A stretch of 64,000 bases of DNA from Cyclobacterium marinum DSM 745 (GTDB lineage Bacteria > Bacteroidota > Bacteroidia > Cytophagales > Cyclobacteriaceae): positions 2,676,501-2,740,500 of the forward strand of contig NC_015914.1 in the NCBI RefSeq assembly GCF_000222485.1, written 5' to 3'. Position numbers and translations under genes: made by a program. The notes below the pieces were generated by a model. It was given only the letters and a program-made list of their open reading frames with translations. It was not told where the DNA came from and did not search any database. Below are positions 36,721 to 45,290 of the stretch, piece by piece; position 1 is the first letter of the stretch, and each line of letters opens with the position of its first letter.

Positions 36721-37850
36721 AAAACAAAAAAAAGAAGGTTGTGCTTGTTGATATTTTTTTTCAACACCTGGCCCAAACAGGTATTAAAACTTATACAGAT
36801 AACCTTCTGATTCAAATAGAAAAGTATCAAGGTGATTCGTTTACTTTTATTGTTTTTCCATCCAAAGAAAGTATCAAGAGGAGTAAAATGTTTAAAGGTA
36901 AGACGGCACGGTGGAAAAATTTGTGGTTCCAATTGCGCTATTTTTTCCATAAATTATTAGTTCTACCTGTTTTATCTATTTGGTACAAAACAGATATCGT
37001 TTTTTCACCGGACATTCTTTCTCCAATCTGGACCCGAGGAAAACGGGTTTCTGTGATCCATGATGCATTTTTTTGGGAGACTCCAGAGCATTACAATAAG
37101 TTATGGAGAAAGCTTTATCTTTTCCTATTACAGACGAGTGTTAGGTTGGGAACTAACGTAATAACAGTTAGCCATTATGCCAAAACAACAGTTTCCAAAT
37201 ACCTAGTCTCCGCCTCGCCCTTAACAGCCATACCTACCGGTTTGGATCTCAAGATTAAAAACCTTGATGAATTGGAGCAGCCTCCACTTCACACTCCCTA
37301 TTTTCTACATGTTGGAGTGATGGAAAAAAGGAAAAACCTCAAGATGCTAATTGAAGCATTTGCTGTATTTTTAGAAAGGCAGCCATCCGACTATTCTCTC
37401 GTTTTAGTAGGGCAACGAGGACCTCGTGAAGCGCTTGATGATCATGATGGCATATTGTCGATGGTAAAAAAATATCAATTAGAAGATAAGGTTATATTTA
37501 CGGGATACCTGAGTAAAGAACAGCTTTCTAGGTACTACAAATATGCTGAGGCCTATGTCTTTCCCTCAATAAATGAGGGGTTTGGTCTGCCGGTATTGGA
37601 AGCTTTTTCTTTTGGCTTGCCGGTGCTGATCGGACCTCAAGGAGCCTTGCAGGAAGTTGGAGGTGATGCTGTATTGGTAAGTAAAAGTTTTGAGGCAAGA
37701 GATTTTGCATCCATTATGTTTAAAATAATAGAGGATTCCCAATTACGAGAGTCCTTAAAGCAATTGGGCTATGAACGGCTATCATTATTTACAGGGCAGA
37801 AGTTTTTACTATCTTTGACGGATTATTTTAATCACATAACCAATGAGTAG
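36717..37850 (+). CDS. Glycosyltransferase, GT4 family
   Basis: A 377-residue GT-B enzyme. The start MKNKKKKVVLVDIFFQHLAQ overlaps the polymerase stop. The GT4 signatures are HVGVMEKRKNLKMLIEAF, VIFTGYLSKEQL, and the nucleotide-sugar motif SINEGFGLPVLEAFSFGLPV (an E-x7-E pattern). The sugar and linkage are unknown. The following acyltransferase gene overlaps it by eight bases. Confidence 0.93.
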   Translation: MKNKKKKVVLVDIFFQHLAQTGIKTYTDNLLIQIEKYQGDSFTFIVFPSKESIKRSKMFKGKTARWKNLWFQLRYFFHKLLVLPVLSIWYKTDIVFSPDILSPIWTRGKRVSVIHDAFFWETPEHYNKLWRKLYLFLLQTSVRLGTNVITVSHYAKTTVSKYLVSASPLTAIPTGLDLKIKNLDELEQPPLHTPYFLHVGVMEKRKNLKMLIEAFAVFLERQPSDYSLVLVGQRGPREALDDHDGILSMVKKYQLEDKVIFTGYLSKEQLSRYYKYAEAYVFPSINEGFGLPVLEAFSFGLPVLIGPQGALQEVGGDAVLVSKSFEARDFASIMFKIIEDSQLRESLKQLGYERLSLFTGQKFLLSLTDYFNHITNE

Positions 37851-38544
37851 TTTTCCCGGGAAATTTATTTCTAAGATTTCAGGTTTGGACTTTTCAGATC
37901 GGTTTGGGCCCGGTTGGGATAAGGTGTCTACCTATACGGTATTGCTGAGAATGGGAGTATGGTGGCTTCGGGGATTATTCTTAAGACTTCGAATGAAATC
38001 TTCTAAAGGTATGTTATTGGTAGGTAAAGGGGTAACCATCAGACAAGCCGGTAGCTTTCAAGTTGGGCGAAATTTTGTGGCTCAAGATCATTGTGAAATT
38101 AATTGTCTTTCCCAAAACGGCATTATTTTCGGGGATAAGGTGACGGTAGGAAGTTATGCCATGATTCGGCCCACCAACCTATATGGAGGTGAGCTTGGGG
38201 AGGGACTAAAGGTAGGAAACAATTCAAGTATAGGCCCCTATGCGTATATTGGTTGCTCGGGATATATTGAAATAGGAAACAATGTAATGATGTCGCCCAG
38301 GGTTAGTATTTATGCAGAAAATCATGTTTTTGCAAATCCTGAGGTACCCATGATAGAACAAGGGGTAAAACGTTCCTTTGTGAAAATTGAAGATGATTGC
38401 TGGATTGCTTCCAATGCAGTGATATTAGCAGGGGTAACCATAGGGAAAGGCTCGGTGGTTGCGGCCGGGAGTATTGTAACCAAAGATGTACCGCCCAACA
38501 GTGTTGTAGGAGGGAATCCGGCAAAATTGATAAAATCAAGGTAA
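37843..38544 (+). CDS. Hexapeptide-repeat acyltransferase (WcaF/Maa-like)
   Basis: A 233-residue left-handed beta-helix acyltransferase. From about residue 60 it has the imperfect [LIV]GxxxX hexapeptide ladder (VGKGVTIRQAG, then IGNNVMMSPRVSIY, IASNAVILAGVTIGKG, and VVAAGSIVTKDVPPNSVVGG). The catalytic-type His lies in YAENHVFANP. It probably O-acetylates the polymer. A ~180-base gap follows. Confidence 0.92.
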   Translation: MSSFPGKFISKISGLDFSDRFGPGWDKVSTYTVLLRMGVWWLRGLFLRLRMKSSKGMLLVGKGVTIRQAGSFQVGRNFVAQDHCEINCLSQNGIIFGDKVTVGSYAMIRPTNLYGGELGEGLKVGNNSSIGPYAYIGCSGYIEIGNNVMMSPRVSIYAENHVFANPEVPMIEQGVKRSFVKIEDDCWIASNAVILAGVTIGKGSVVAAGSIVTKDVPPNSVVGGNPAKLIKSR

Positions 38545-38726
38545 GGATTAAAGAGCCTGTATGAATTGAATTGTCGCGGAGAATGAATTACGAATCACAG
38601 AGAACCTGCTGATGAAAACTTTTTAAAGGGAGTAAGTTATAGGTAATCCGGAGTTGAAATAAAGCAGCAAATACCATAGAAATAATAAGCTTTAACAGCT
38701 CAAACGATTCAGAATTATTATAATAA

Positions 38727-39878
38727 ATGAAAAGTAAACCAAAGACAAAGCGTGTGATGATGTTGCATGGATCATCTGATCTATATGGGGCTAGCAAAAT
38801 ATTTCTATTTACGGCTTCCATTTTGCAAGAGGGGGGTTTTTACGTTGTTGTTATTTTATCTGAAGATGGGCCACTTGCTGATGAATTAAAGAAACGAGGC
38901 ATAAAAGTAAAATTGTTAAGGTTAGGAATCATTAGACGGAAATATTTTAATGTCAAAGGATTGATTAATAGGGTTAAAGTAACCTATAAAGCTTATAAGC
39001 AACTTGGGGCCCTCGCTAAAGCGGAGAATATCACTCATATATATTCAAACACAGCGGCGGTGTGGGTAGGCGCATTTCTTTCCAAGATAAAAGGCTATAC
39101 CCATATTTGGCATCTCCATGAGATAATTGTGAAACCCAAATTTTTCTCTCTATGGCTGGGAAAGCTAGTGCAGTACAATTCTGATACGGTTATAGTAGTA
39201 TCACAGGCAGTTAAAAAGCATTGGGAAAAATATGTAAGCGGAAATAAACTGCAATTGATTTATAATGGGATAGATTATAATCCTTACCTTTGCCAATCTG
39301 TGGGGTTGAGAAAAGAGTTAGGAATTCCTGATGACGCGAGGGTAATTGGGATGATTGGGAGGGTCAACAGTTGGAAAGGGCAGGAATACTTTTTGGAAAT
39401 TTCGGAAGAATTAAATAAAAAGTTTTTAAATTTATATTTTCTTTTAATTGGAGACGCATTTCCTGGAGAGGAACATTTGTTTGAAGGGTTAGAACAAAGG
39501 ATTTTGGAAAAAGAATTTAGCGATAGAATTTATAATTTAGGTTTTAGAAAAGATATATCCGATGTTTTGGCTACTATGGATATTTTTATTCTTCCATCTC
39601 TATTGCCGGACCCGTTTCCCACAGTAATTTTAGAAGCCATGGCTGCTGCTAAACCGGTGGTAGCTACAGCTCAGGGCGGAGCTTTAGAAATGATAGATCA
39701 TGGTAAAACAGGGTACCATATACCTTTGCATAAAGCGTCGGAATCAGCCAACATCATTGGTGATTTGATTGATAGTAAAAGCCAAATAAATAAAATAGGA
39801 AAAGAGGCTAGAAAAAGCGTTGTGGGGAATTTTTCCTTGCCTAAATACAGGCAGGAAATTTTGAATATTTTTTCTTGA
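38727..39878 (+). CDS. Glycosyltransferase, GT4 family
   Basis: A 383-residue GT-B enzyme. The N-terminal domain has MMLHGSSDLYGASKIF. The C-terminal domain has VIGMIGRVNSWKGQEYFLEI, YNLGFRKDISDVLATMDIFI, and LPDPFPTVILEAMAAAKPVV with the paired glutamates of the family. A 182-base gap from the acyltransferase gene suggests a separate translational start but possibly the same transcript. Confidence 0.93.
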   Translation: MKSKPKTKRVMMLHGSSDLYGASKIFLFTASILQEGGFYVVVILSEDGPLADELKKRGIKVKLLRLGIIRRKYFNVKGLINRVKVTYKAYKQLGALAKAENITHIYSNTAAVWVGAFLSKIKGYTHIWHLHEIIVKPKFFSLWLGKLVQYNSDTVIVVSQAVKKHWEKYVSGNKLQLIYNGIDYNPYLCQSVGLRKELGIPDDARVIGMIGRVNSWKGQEYFLEISEELNKKFLNLYFLLIGDAFPGEEHLFEGLEQRILEKEFSDRIYNLGFRKDISDVLATMDIFILPSLLPDPFPTVILEAMAAAKPVVATAQGGALEMIDHGKTGYHIPLHKASESANIIGDLIDSKSQINKIGKEARKSVVGNFSLPKYRQEILNIFS

Positions 39879-39896
39879 GAAGTAAATAAATAGAGT

Positions 39897-41054
39897 ATGT
39901 CAAAAAACAACAAGCCGTTGCATGTTGCCATTGTAGGAACAAGAGGGTATCCTTACGTTTACGGAGGTTACGAAACTTTTGTAAAGGAAATGGGCGAGCG
40001 GTTGGTGCAAAGGGGAATAGAAGTTACCATATATTGTCATGCGCCATTGTTTGAAAAACAACCAAAAAAGGTAAATGGAATCAACCTGGTATATATTCCA
40101 TGTGTAGAAACCAAATCCCTAAGTCAATTGACCAATTCTTTACTCTCAATGCTCCACGTTTGTTTTTCAAAGGTGGATGTTGTATTTGTAGTAAATAGTG
40201 CCAATGGACCTTTTGGAATTCTTACTAAACTGTTTGGAAAACCATCCACGATAAACGTTGATGGTTTAGAATGGTTAAGGCCTAAATGGAAAGGCTTGGG
40301 AGCAAGGTATTATTTGTTTGCATCCCGACTTGCCACTAAGCTTTATGATCAGTTAATCACTGATTCTGATGAGATGGAAAAAATTTATTTGGAGAAATTC
40401 AATGCTCCTTCTAAAATGATTGCCTATGGAGCCAATCCTAGATTGTCATCAGATAGCAGTTTGATTGAAGAATGGGGACTTCAAAAAGAATCTTATTTTT
40501 TAATAGTTGGCCGGTTAATTCCTGATAATAATGCTGACTTAATTGTTGAAGGTTTTGTGAAATCAAAATCTAAACGAAAATTGGTGATCGTTGGGGATGT
40601 TCCTTATCATGATAAATTTGCCCAGATGATGAAAAAAATCGACGATAAAAGGTTGGTGTTCACAGGGTATGTAAGAGACCAAGAGCAATTGGCTGCTTTG
40701 TATCACAATTGCTTTGCCTATTATCATGGCCATGAATATGGAGGAACCAATCCGGCCATGTTAAAAGCTTTGGGGTATGGATGTGCCATTCTCGCATTGG
40801 ATACTCGATTTAATCAGGAAATGCTTCAACAAGGTAAGTATGGTTGGTATTTTGAAAAAAATGCAGCTTCAGTAAAGGAAATAACCGAGCGTGCAGAAAA
40901 TTTACCCGAGGAAGTTGAAAATTTAAGGAAACATTCCAGAGAGGGATTAACAGACAAGTACAATTGGGAAATAGTGACCGATGAATATGAAGCCTTATTT
41001 AAATCTTTGTGTAAAAGAAAAATAAAAGAGAATTTAGTAGAAATTAACTATTAA
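39897..41054 (+). CDS. Glycosyltransferase with DUF1972-type N-terminus
   Basis: A 385-residue GT4-type enzyme. The signature VAIVGTRGYPYVYGGYETFV is the DUF1972 form seen in rhamnosyl- and other transferases of capsule clusters. The C-terminal half has YFLIVGRLIPDNNADLIVEG, VFTGYVRDQEQLAALYHNCF and HGHEYGGTNPAMLKALGYGC. It is the last gene before a terminator at 41131. Confidence 0.92.
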   Translation: MSKNNKPLHVAIVGTRGYPYVYGGYETFVKEMGERLVQRGIEVTIYCHAPLFEKQPKKVNGINLVYIPCVETKSLSQLTNSLLSMLHVCFSKVDVVFVVNSANGPFGILTKLFGKPSTINVDGLEWLRPKWKGLGARYYLFASRLATKLYDQLITDSDEMEKIYLEKFNAPSKMIAYGANPRLSSDSSLIEEWGLQKESYFLIVGRLIPDNNADLIVEGFVKSKSKRKLVIVGDVPYHDKFAQMMKKIDDKRLVFTGYVRDQEQLAALYHNCFAYYHGHEYGGTNPAMLKALGYGCAILALDTRFNQEMLQQGKYGWYFEKNAASVKEITERAENLPEEVENLRKHSREGLTDKYNWEIVTDEYEALFKSLCKRKIKENLVEINY

Positions 41055-41130
41055 TCAATAAGGTTTTTAATGATTGTATTTTTAGTTTGTCCTGAACTTT
41101 ACCCTTAATATTAATTATAAAAAAAAATAT

Positions 41131-41155
41131 ACCGGATTTTATCCGGTTTTTTTTT
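41131..41155 (+). terminator. Terminator ending the main glycosyltransferase run
   Basis: Stem ACCGGAT/ATCCGGT (41131-41137, 41141-41147) with a TTT loop, then a run of T to 41155. Confidence 0.85.
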
Positions 41156-41621
41156 GCTTTTTTTACCGGAAATAGGCGGTCTATTACTTGAACCTATTCA
41201 AAAACATCGGCCTCGTTGCTGTTTAAATAATTTCACTATAGCATTGCGGTGTTAAAATCTTCAAACAGGCTTTATTTTTTCGGGAAGCTGAGGATATTCA
41301 TAATCAGGGTTTAATTCGGATGTGAAACAGAATACTGTAAACCTTACTCAGAATTAGGGCTATAGTCGTCGACAGTAGGAGGTTATGCGGTAATGGTGGG
41401 AGCCTTATTTGGCCAAAAGGAAAATCGTTGTTAGCATTAAATTCTAAAAATACATCAATAATTAATATTAGTGGAAAATCTGCGGTATGTGCTTTATTTT
41501 ATAGTATTTTTGTATTTGGATCTAACGGTCCAACTAAGTTGATAAGGGGGTGAGGAATTTGGCCCCTTTAATTATTGATTGAGGGTTAGTTTTTTAATGT
41601 TTTTTTTATTGAAGAGTATTC
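41156..41621. other. Long non-coding gap before the initiating transferase
   Basis: 466 bases without a convincing gene. An open stretch of about 60 codons (41371-41552) has no good start and no recognised product. No exact promoter box is seen. It may serve as a leader for the phosphotransferase gene. Confidence 0.4.
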
Positions 41622-42989
41622 ATGGCAAAACGCTTTTATAAATATTTCCCTTGGCTGTTTATCGCAGTAGAGCTTTTATTTATTTTCATATTATTGGGAC
41701 TCCTTACTTGGGCAAATTCCGGGGTAGTGTTTTTTTCTTCCGGTTTTTGGTTTGATTTAGGGCTTTTAGGATTAGTATGGGTGATGGTTGTTTGGGTTAG
41801 AAAAGACTATAAATTGGCCAGAACTTCCGTCTATTGGGATACCCTAAAGCAATTCCTTGTGTCTTACGTATGGGGGGTGCTGGTGTTCTTTATCTTGCGT
41901 GAGCATTTAAGTTTTTCTGACGCAAACAAACTGGATTTTTATCTGTACCCACTGGCGTTATTTCTTGTAGGGTTTTTTAGAGTAGCTGTTCATATGGCTT
42001 TGCGAAGGTATAGGATTAGTGGAAGAAATTATCGCAAAGCTGTAATCTTGGGAAAAAATGAATGGAGTAGCCAATTGGCTCGGACCTTAATCAAAAATAA
42101 AGCTTATGGAATTAAGTTACTTGGCTTTTTCGATGATAAGGTGTTAGACAATCAGGTGCTTGGGGACTTTGATTCTTTTTTTAATTCATTTGGTATCGGT
42201 TCATTGGATATCGTCTATCTAAGCCAAGAAATGCCAAGTAAGCTTGTGCAAAGAATAGTAGACCATGCAGATGAACATCATTTTAAGGTTAAAATTATTC
42301 CCGGGCCGGCCTTGCAGTGGAATAAAAAACTAACTTTTAGTAGTTATGGACAATTTGTAGTTGTCAACCTTAATGAGATCCCTTTGGATAGATTGGGGAA
42401 TCAGATTTTTAAAAGAGTATTTGACGTGATTTTTTCTTTGTTTGTCATTGTTTTTGTCTTTAGTTGGTTGATGCCAATCATTGCTTTCCTAATCAAATTG
42501 GAATCCAGAGGGCCTGTTTTTTTCTTTCAGAAAAGGACCGGGGTCAACAATAAAGAGTTTACCTGTATTAAATTTCGAACCATGTTTGAAAACCCATTTT
42601 CAGACACCTTGCAGGCATCAAAAGACGATCCAAGAGTGACTAGGGTTGGTAAGGTTTTGCGTAGGTTTTCATTGGATGAATTGCCACAGTTTATCAATGT
42701 GCTAAAAAATGACATGTCAGTGGTTGGACCAAGACCACACACCGTTCCAATGAATGAGGATTTCAAACAAAGGTTAGAGAAATACAACAATAGACATTGT
42801 ATCAAACCCGGAATAACAGGTTTGGCACAAGTGTTGGGTTACCGTGGTGAAATCATCAACCACTGGCAAATCAAGTCAAGAGTAAAACTGGATTATTTTT
42901 ATGTGCGTAACTGGAGCTTTCTATTAGATATAAAGATAGTCTTGAAAACCCTAAATCAAATGTTTAGGGCAGGCGAGACAGCCTATTGA
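41622..42989 (+). CDS. Polyprenyl-phosphate sugar-1-phosphate transferase (WcaJ-like)
   Basis: A 455-residue membrane enzyme that loads the first sugar phosphate onto undecaprenyl phosphate, the step that starts each repeat unit. Four N-terminal helices precede a CoA-binding-like domain (RKAVILGKNEWSSQLARTLI). Then a further helix leads into the catalytic bacterial-transferase domain: KRVFDVIFSLFVI, CIKFRTM, DDPRVTRVGKVLRRFSLDEL and MSVVGPRPH. The length and layout fit the WcaJ/WbaP group. It sits apart from the other exopolysaccharide genes, after a terminator. Confidence 0.95.
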   Translation: MAKRFYKYFPWLFIAVELLFIFILLGLLTWANSGVVFFSSGFWFDLGLLGLVWVMVVWVRKDYKLARTSVYWDTLKQFLVSYVWGVLVFFILREHLSFSDANKLDFYLYPLALFLVGFFRVAVHMALRRYRISGRNYRKAVILGKNEWSSQLARTLIKNKAYGIKLLGFFDDKVLDNQVLGDFDSFFNSFGIGSLDIVYLSQEMPSKLVQRIVDHADEHHFKVKIIPGPALQWNKKLTFSSYGQFVVVNLNEIPLDRLGNQIFKRVFDVIFSLFVIVFVFSWLMPIIAFLIKLESRGPVFFFQKRTGVNNKEFTCIKFRTMFENPFSDTLQASKDDPRVTRVGKVLRRFSLDELPQFINVLKNDMSVVGPRPHTVPMNEDFKQRLEKYNNRHCIKPGITGLAQVLGYRGEIINHWQIKSRVKLDYFYVRNWSFLLDIKIVLKTLNQMFRAGETAY

Positions 42990-43054
42990 TGAATACGAGA
43001 ACCTTGTTGGTTTTGAGGATAAGGTCTCCTAAAATTAGGCATCAACAGTTGGCC

Positions 43055-43966
43055 TTATATTCTTAATAGAGCTTCTAGAAAACTCATATTCTCTCCTTTT
43101 TCTTTCATTACCAGCATGGGGATATCTTGATTGTTGTTTACCAGTTTTTCAGCAACACTTCCCAGCAATACGGCAGCAGACTTTGATCTCCCCCTACTTC
43201 CTACGATCAATAGGTCGGTTTGAATGGAGTGCGCAAATTCAAGTATGTTTTCAGCTTCGTCCTTTTTGTCATGTAGAATAAAAGTACAAAGGAGTTCAGG
43301 TAAATTATTTTCCTTCAGAAATTTATTAAAATCCTTTTTACTATTTTCAAGCATGATTTCAGCAAACTCATCAAAAGATTTGCCGGTTTTACTGTAGCCA
43401 CTTGGCACCTCATACATATGACAACACTGTATGGTTGCATTGGTTTTTTTACTGATTTCCAGCGCTATTTGAATACTTACTTTTGAGTGTTTGGAAAAGT
43501 CTATTGGAAGTAGAATACTATTGATCTCCCCACTTGGAGGTGTTTCAGGAAGTAAAAGAACAGGTCGTGGATACTTTTGCGATAAATTTTTGACTAGGGA
43601 GTCTGAAGGCGTTTTGCCTTTTTTTCTGCCCAATATTAAAAGGTCAGTTTCTTTAATATTACACCAACGAAGCATGCTTTCCTGAGCATTTCCCTCCTTC
43701 ACAATGATTTCATAATTAAAATCTAAAGTAGGTTTGCTTTTATCAATTTCAAATTGAATTTGACTTTCGATGGTTTCGTCCATAGGAGCCAATAAATCCG
43801 GGTACGCTGTAGTAACTTCTTCCGGAAGTATTAGGCTTTTTGAAAAATGAATAAAGTATACCTTTTCTATATCCAAAATTGGGACAAATATTTTGATGTT
43901 GGAAATCAATACCTCATCTAACTGAGATAAATCCAAGCCAACCATAACTTTTTTGAATTGCTCCAT
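43055..43966 (-). CDS. Tandem universal stress protein (UspA family)
   Basis: A 303-residue cytoplasmic protein with two Usp domains, about residues 1-145 and 150-290. The second keeps the ATP-binding G-x2-G-x9-G-S loop (GSRGRSKSAAVLLGSVAEKL). In the first the loop is changed (LGRKKGKTPSDSLVKNL), so only one site may bind nucleotide. Such tandem Usp proteins are common in Bacteroidota and their cellular roles are mixed. It is convergent with the initiating transferase and divergent from the RNA-ligase-like gene. Confidence 0.92.
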   Translation of the reverse strand: MEQFKKVMVGLDLSQLDEVLISNIKIFVPILDIEKVYFIHFSKSLILPEEVTTAYPDLLAPMDETIESQIQFEIDKSKPTLDFNYEIIVKEGNAQESMLRWCNIKETDLLILGRKKGKTPSDSLVKNLSQKYPRPVLLLPETPPSGEINSILLPIDFSKHSKVSIQIALEISKKTNATIQCCHMYEVPSGYSKTGKSFDEFAEIMLENSKKDFNKFLKENNLPELLCTFILHDKKDEAENILEFAHSIQTDLLIVGSRGRSKSAAVLLGSVAEKLVNNNQDIPMLVMKEKGENMSFLEALLRI

Positions 43967-44225
43967 TGACCGTGCCTTTTAATCCGTTTTGCTTTTTAAA
44001 TTGTGTATTTGGTAAATTTTTATGAATTTAACTTTTTGATTGCTTCTTTGAAAGAAGTTTTCCTTCAAATAATAAAATTTAAACACAACTGGTACCTAAA
44101 CTTTGTTTTTGGATTTGACTAGGCATTCAAATTCAATATCCAGTCTAGAAACGATGCTCGATCTTAGGGGAGTTTGTTCTTTAGAGTAATAAAGTAGATG
44201 CTGCTGATTTAGATACGATAATAAG

Positions 44226-44777
44226 ATGTCCGGAAAAATGGGAAAATATTTTTTGGCTATTGTGCCTGATGAAGCGATTTGTGATGAGGTGACGATTTTG
44301 AAGGAACAGTTACGTGATTCTTTTGGATTAAAATATGCATTGAGGTCACCACCACACATTACTTTAAAAATGCCCTTTGTTCATAATGAAAAAAAAGAAG
44401 GGGAATTGATAAAAGCATTGGAAGCCTATATTAATAATATAAAGTCCTTCCCATTGATTATTAGAGGGGTGGGGTCTTTTGGGAGTCGTGTGGCCTTTCT
44501 TAAATTAAGATACCCACCTGAGCTAAAGGTTTTTCAGCATGGCCTTGTTGATTTTTTTAAAAGAAGATTAAAAAAGAACCTTGAGCTCAGCGACACCAAT
44601 TATTACCCTCATCTTACTGTGGCATTTAAAGATTTTAAGAAAGGTCAGTTTGAAGATGTAATGGCTTTTGTAAAGGATGCTAAGGTTAAACAATCGTTAC
44701 AGGTTCATCAGGTTTCATTACTAAAAAAAGTGGATGGACGTTGGTTAAGGATTGCTGATTTTCAATTGACTAATTGA
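44226..44777 (+). CDS. 2'-5' RNA ligase family protein (LigT/ThpR-like)
   Basis: A 183-residue member of the 2H phosphoesterase superfamily. The two HxT motifs are seen as PHITLK (about residues 41-46) and HLTVAF (about 133-138). These enzymes act on 2'-5' or cyclic phosphodiester bonds in RNA or nucleotides. The biological substrate is not known from sequence. Confidence 0.9.
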   Translation: MSGKMGKYFLAIVPDEAICDEVTILKEQLRDSFGLKYALRSPPHITLKMPFVHNEKKEGELIKALEAYINNIKSFPLIIRGVGSFGSRVAFLKLRYPPELKVFQHGLVDFFKRRLKKNLELSDTNYYPHLTVAFKDFKKGQFEDVMAFVKDAKVKQSLQVHQVSLLKKVDGRWLRIADFQLTN

Positions 44778-44788
44778 TCCTTAGTCAA
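44766..44788 (+). terminator. Weak hairpin over the stop of the RNA-ligase-like gene
   Basis: 8-bp stem TTGACTAA/TTAGTCAA with a seven-base loop containing the TGA stop. Only a short T-run follows a few bases later, so termination is uncertain. Confidence 0.35.
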
Positions 44789-45290
44789 CCAATTTTGGTA
44801 TTTATTGCTTGCGAATCCTGTGATTTTTTAATTTTTTTTCAAAACAGGTAAAAAAATAATATTCTGACTATTTGTTTGTCGCGCTAATTTTATTTTGAAA
44901 GTGGTATTTATAAGGTGACCGCATGGTTAGATTCAGCCGTAAAATATTTTTCCTATAAAATAGTAAGCCATATTTTGTAATACTAAAGAATTAAAATACG
45001 AAATAAAATAAAAATTACATTAACGGTATAAATTCTATGTAAGTATATATAATTATATAAATAAAATTTAAAGTTATATATTTTTTTAATAGTAATGAAA
45101 AAATAACAAATAAATAATATTATTCTATTTATTATTTTTATTCAGAAAATAAATTTTTGTGTCTTGAAATTTTACAAAATATTTAGGATGGAGGTTTGTA
45201 TTATCAGATTATAAATATTTTTATTTATTAATAAATTGATGGAAATTTGCATTATAAACATTGTTAAAAAACCTTAATCTACTATTAACT
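44789..45290. other. Very AT-rich leader upstream of susC
   Basis: About 500 bases made almost wholly of A and T, especially 44990-45140. No gene, sigma/anti-sigma pair or exact promoter box is found. Long AT-rich leaders are common before susC genes. A transcription start is expected here. Confidence 0.5.

Noticed and set aside
41371..41552. Open stretch of about 60 codons before the initiating transferase, possibly a gene remnant
   Set aside because: No proper start codon and no recognisable protein motif.
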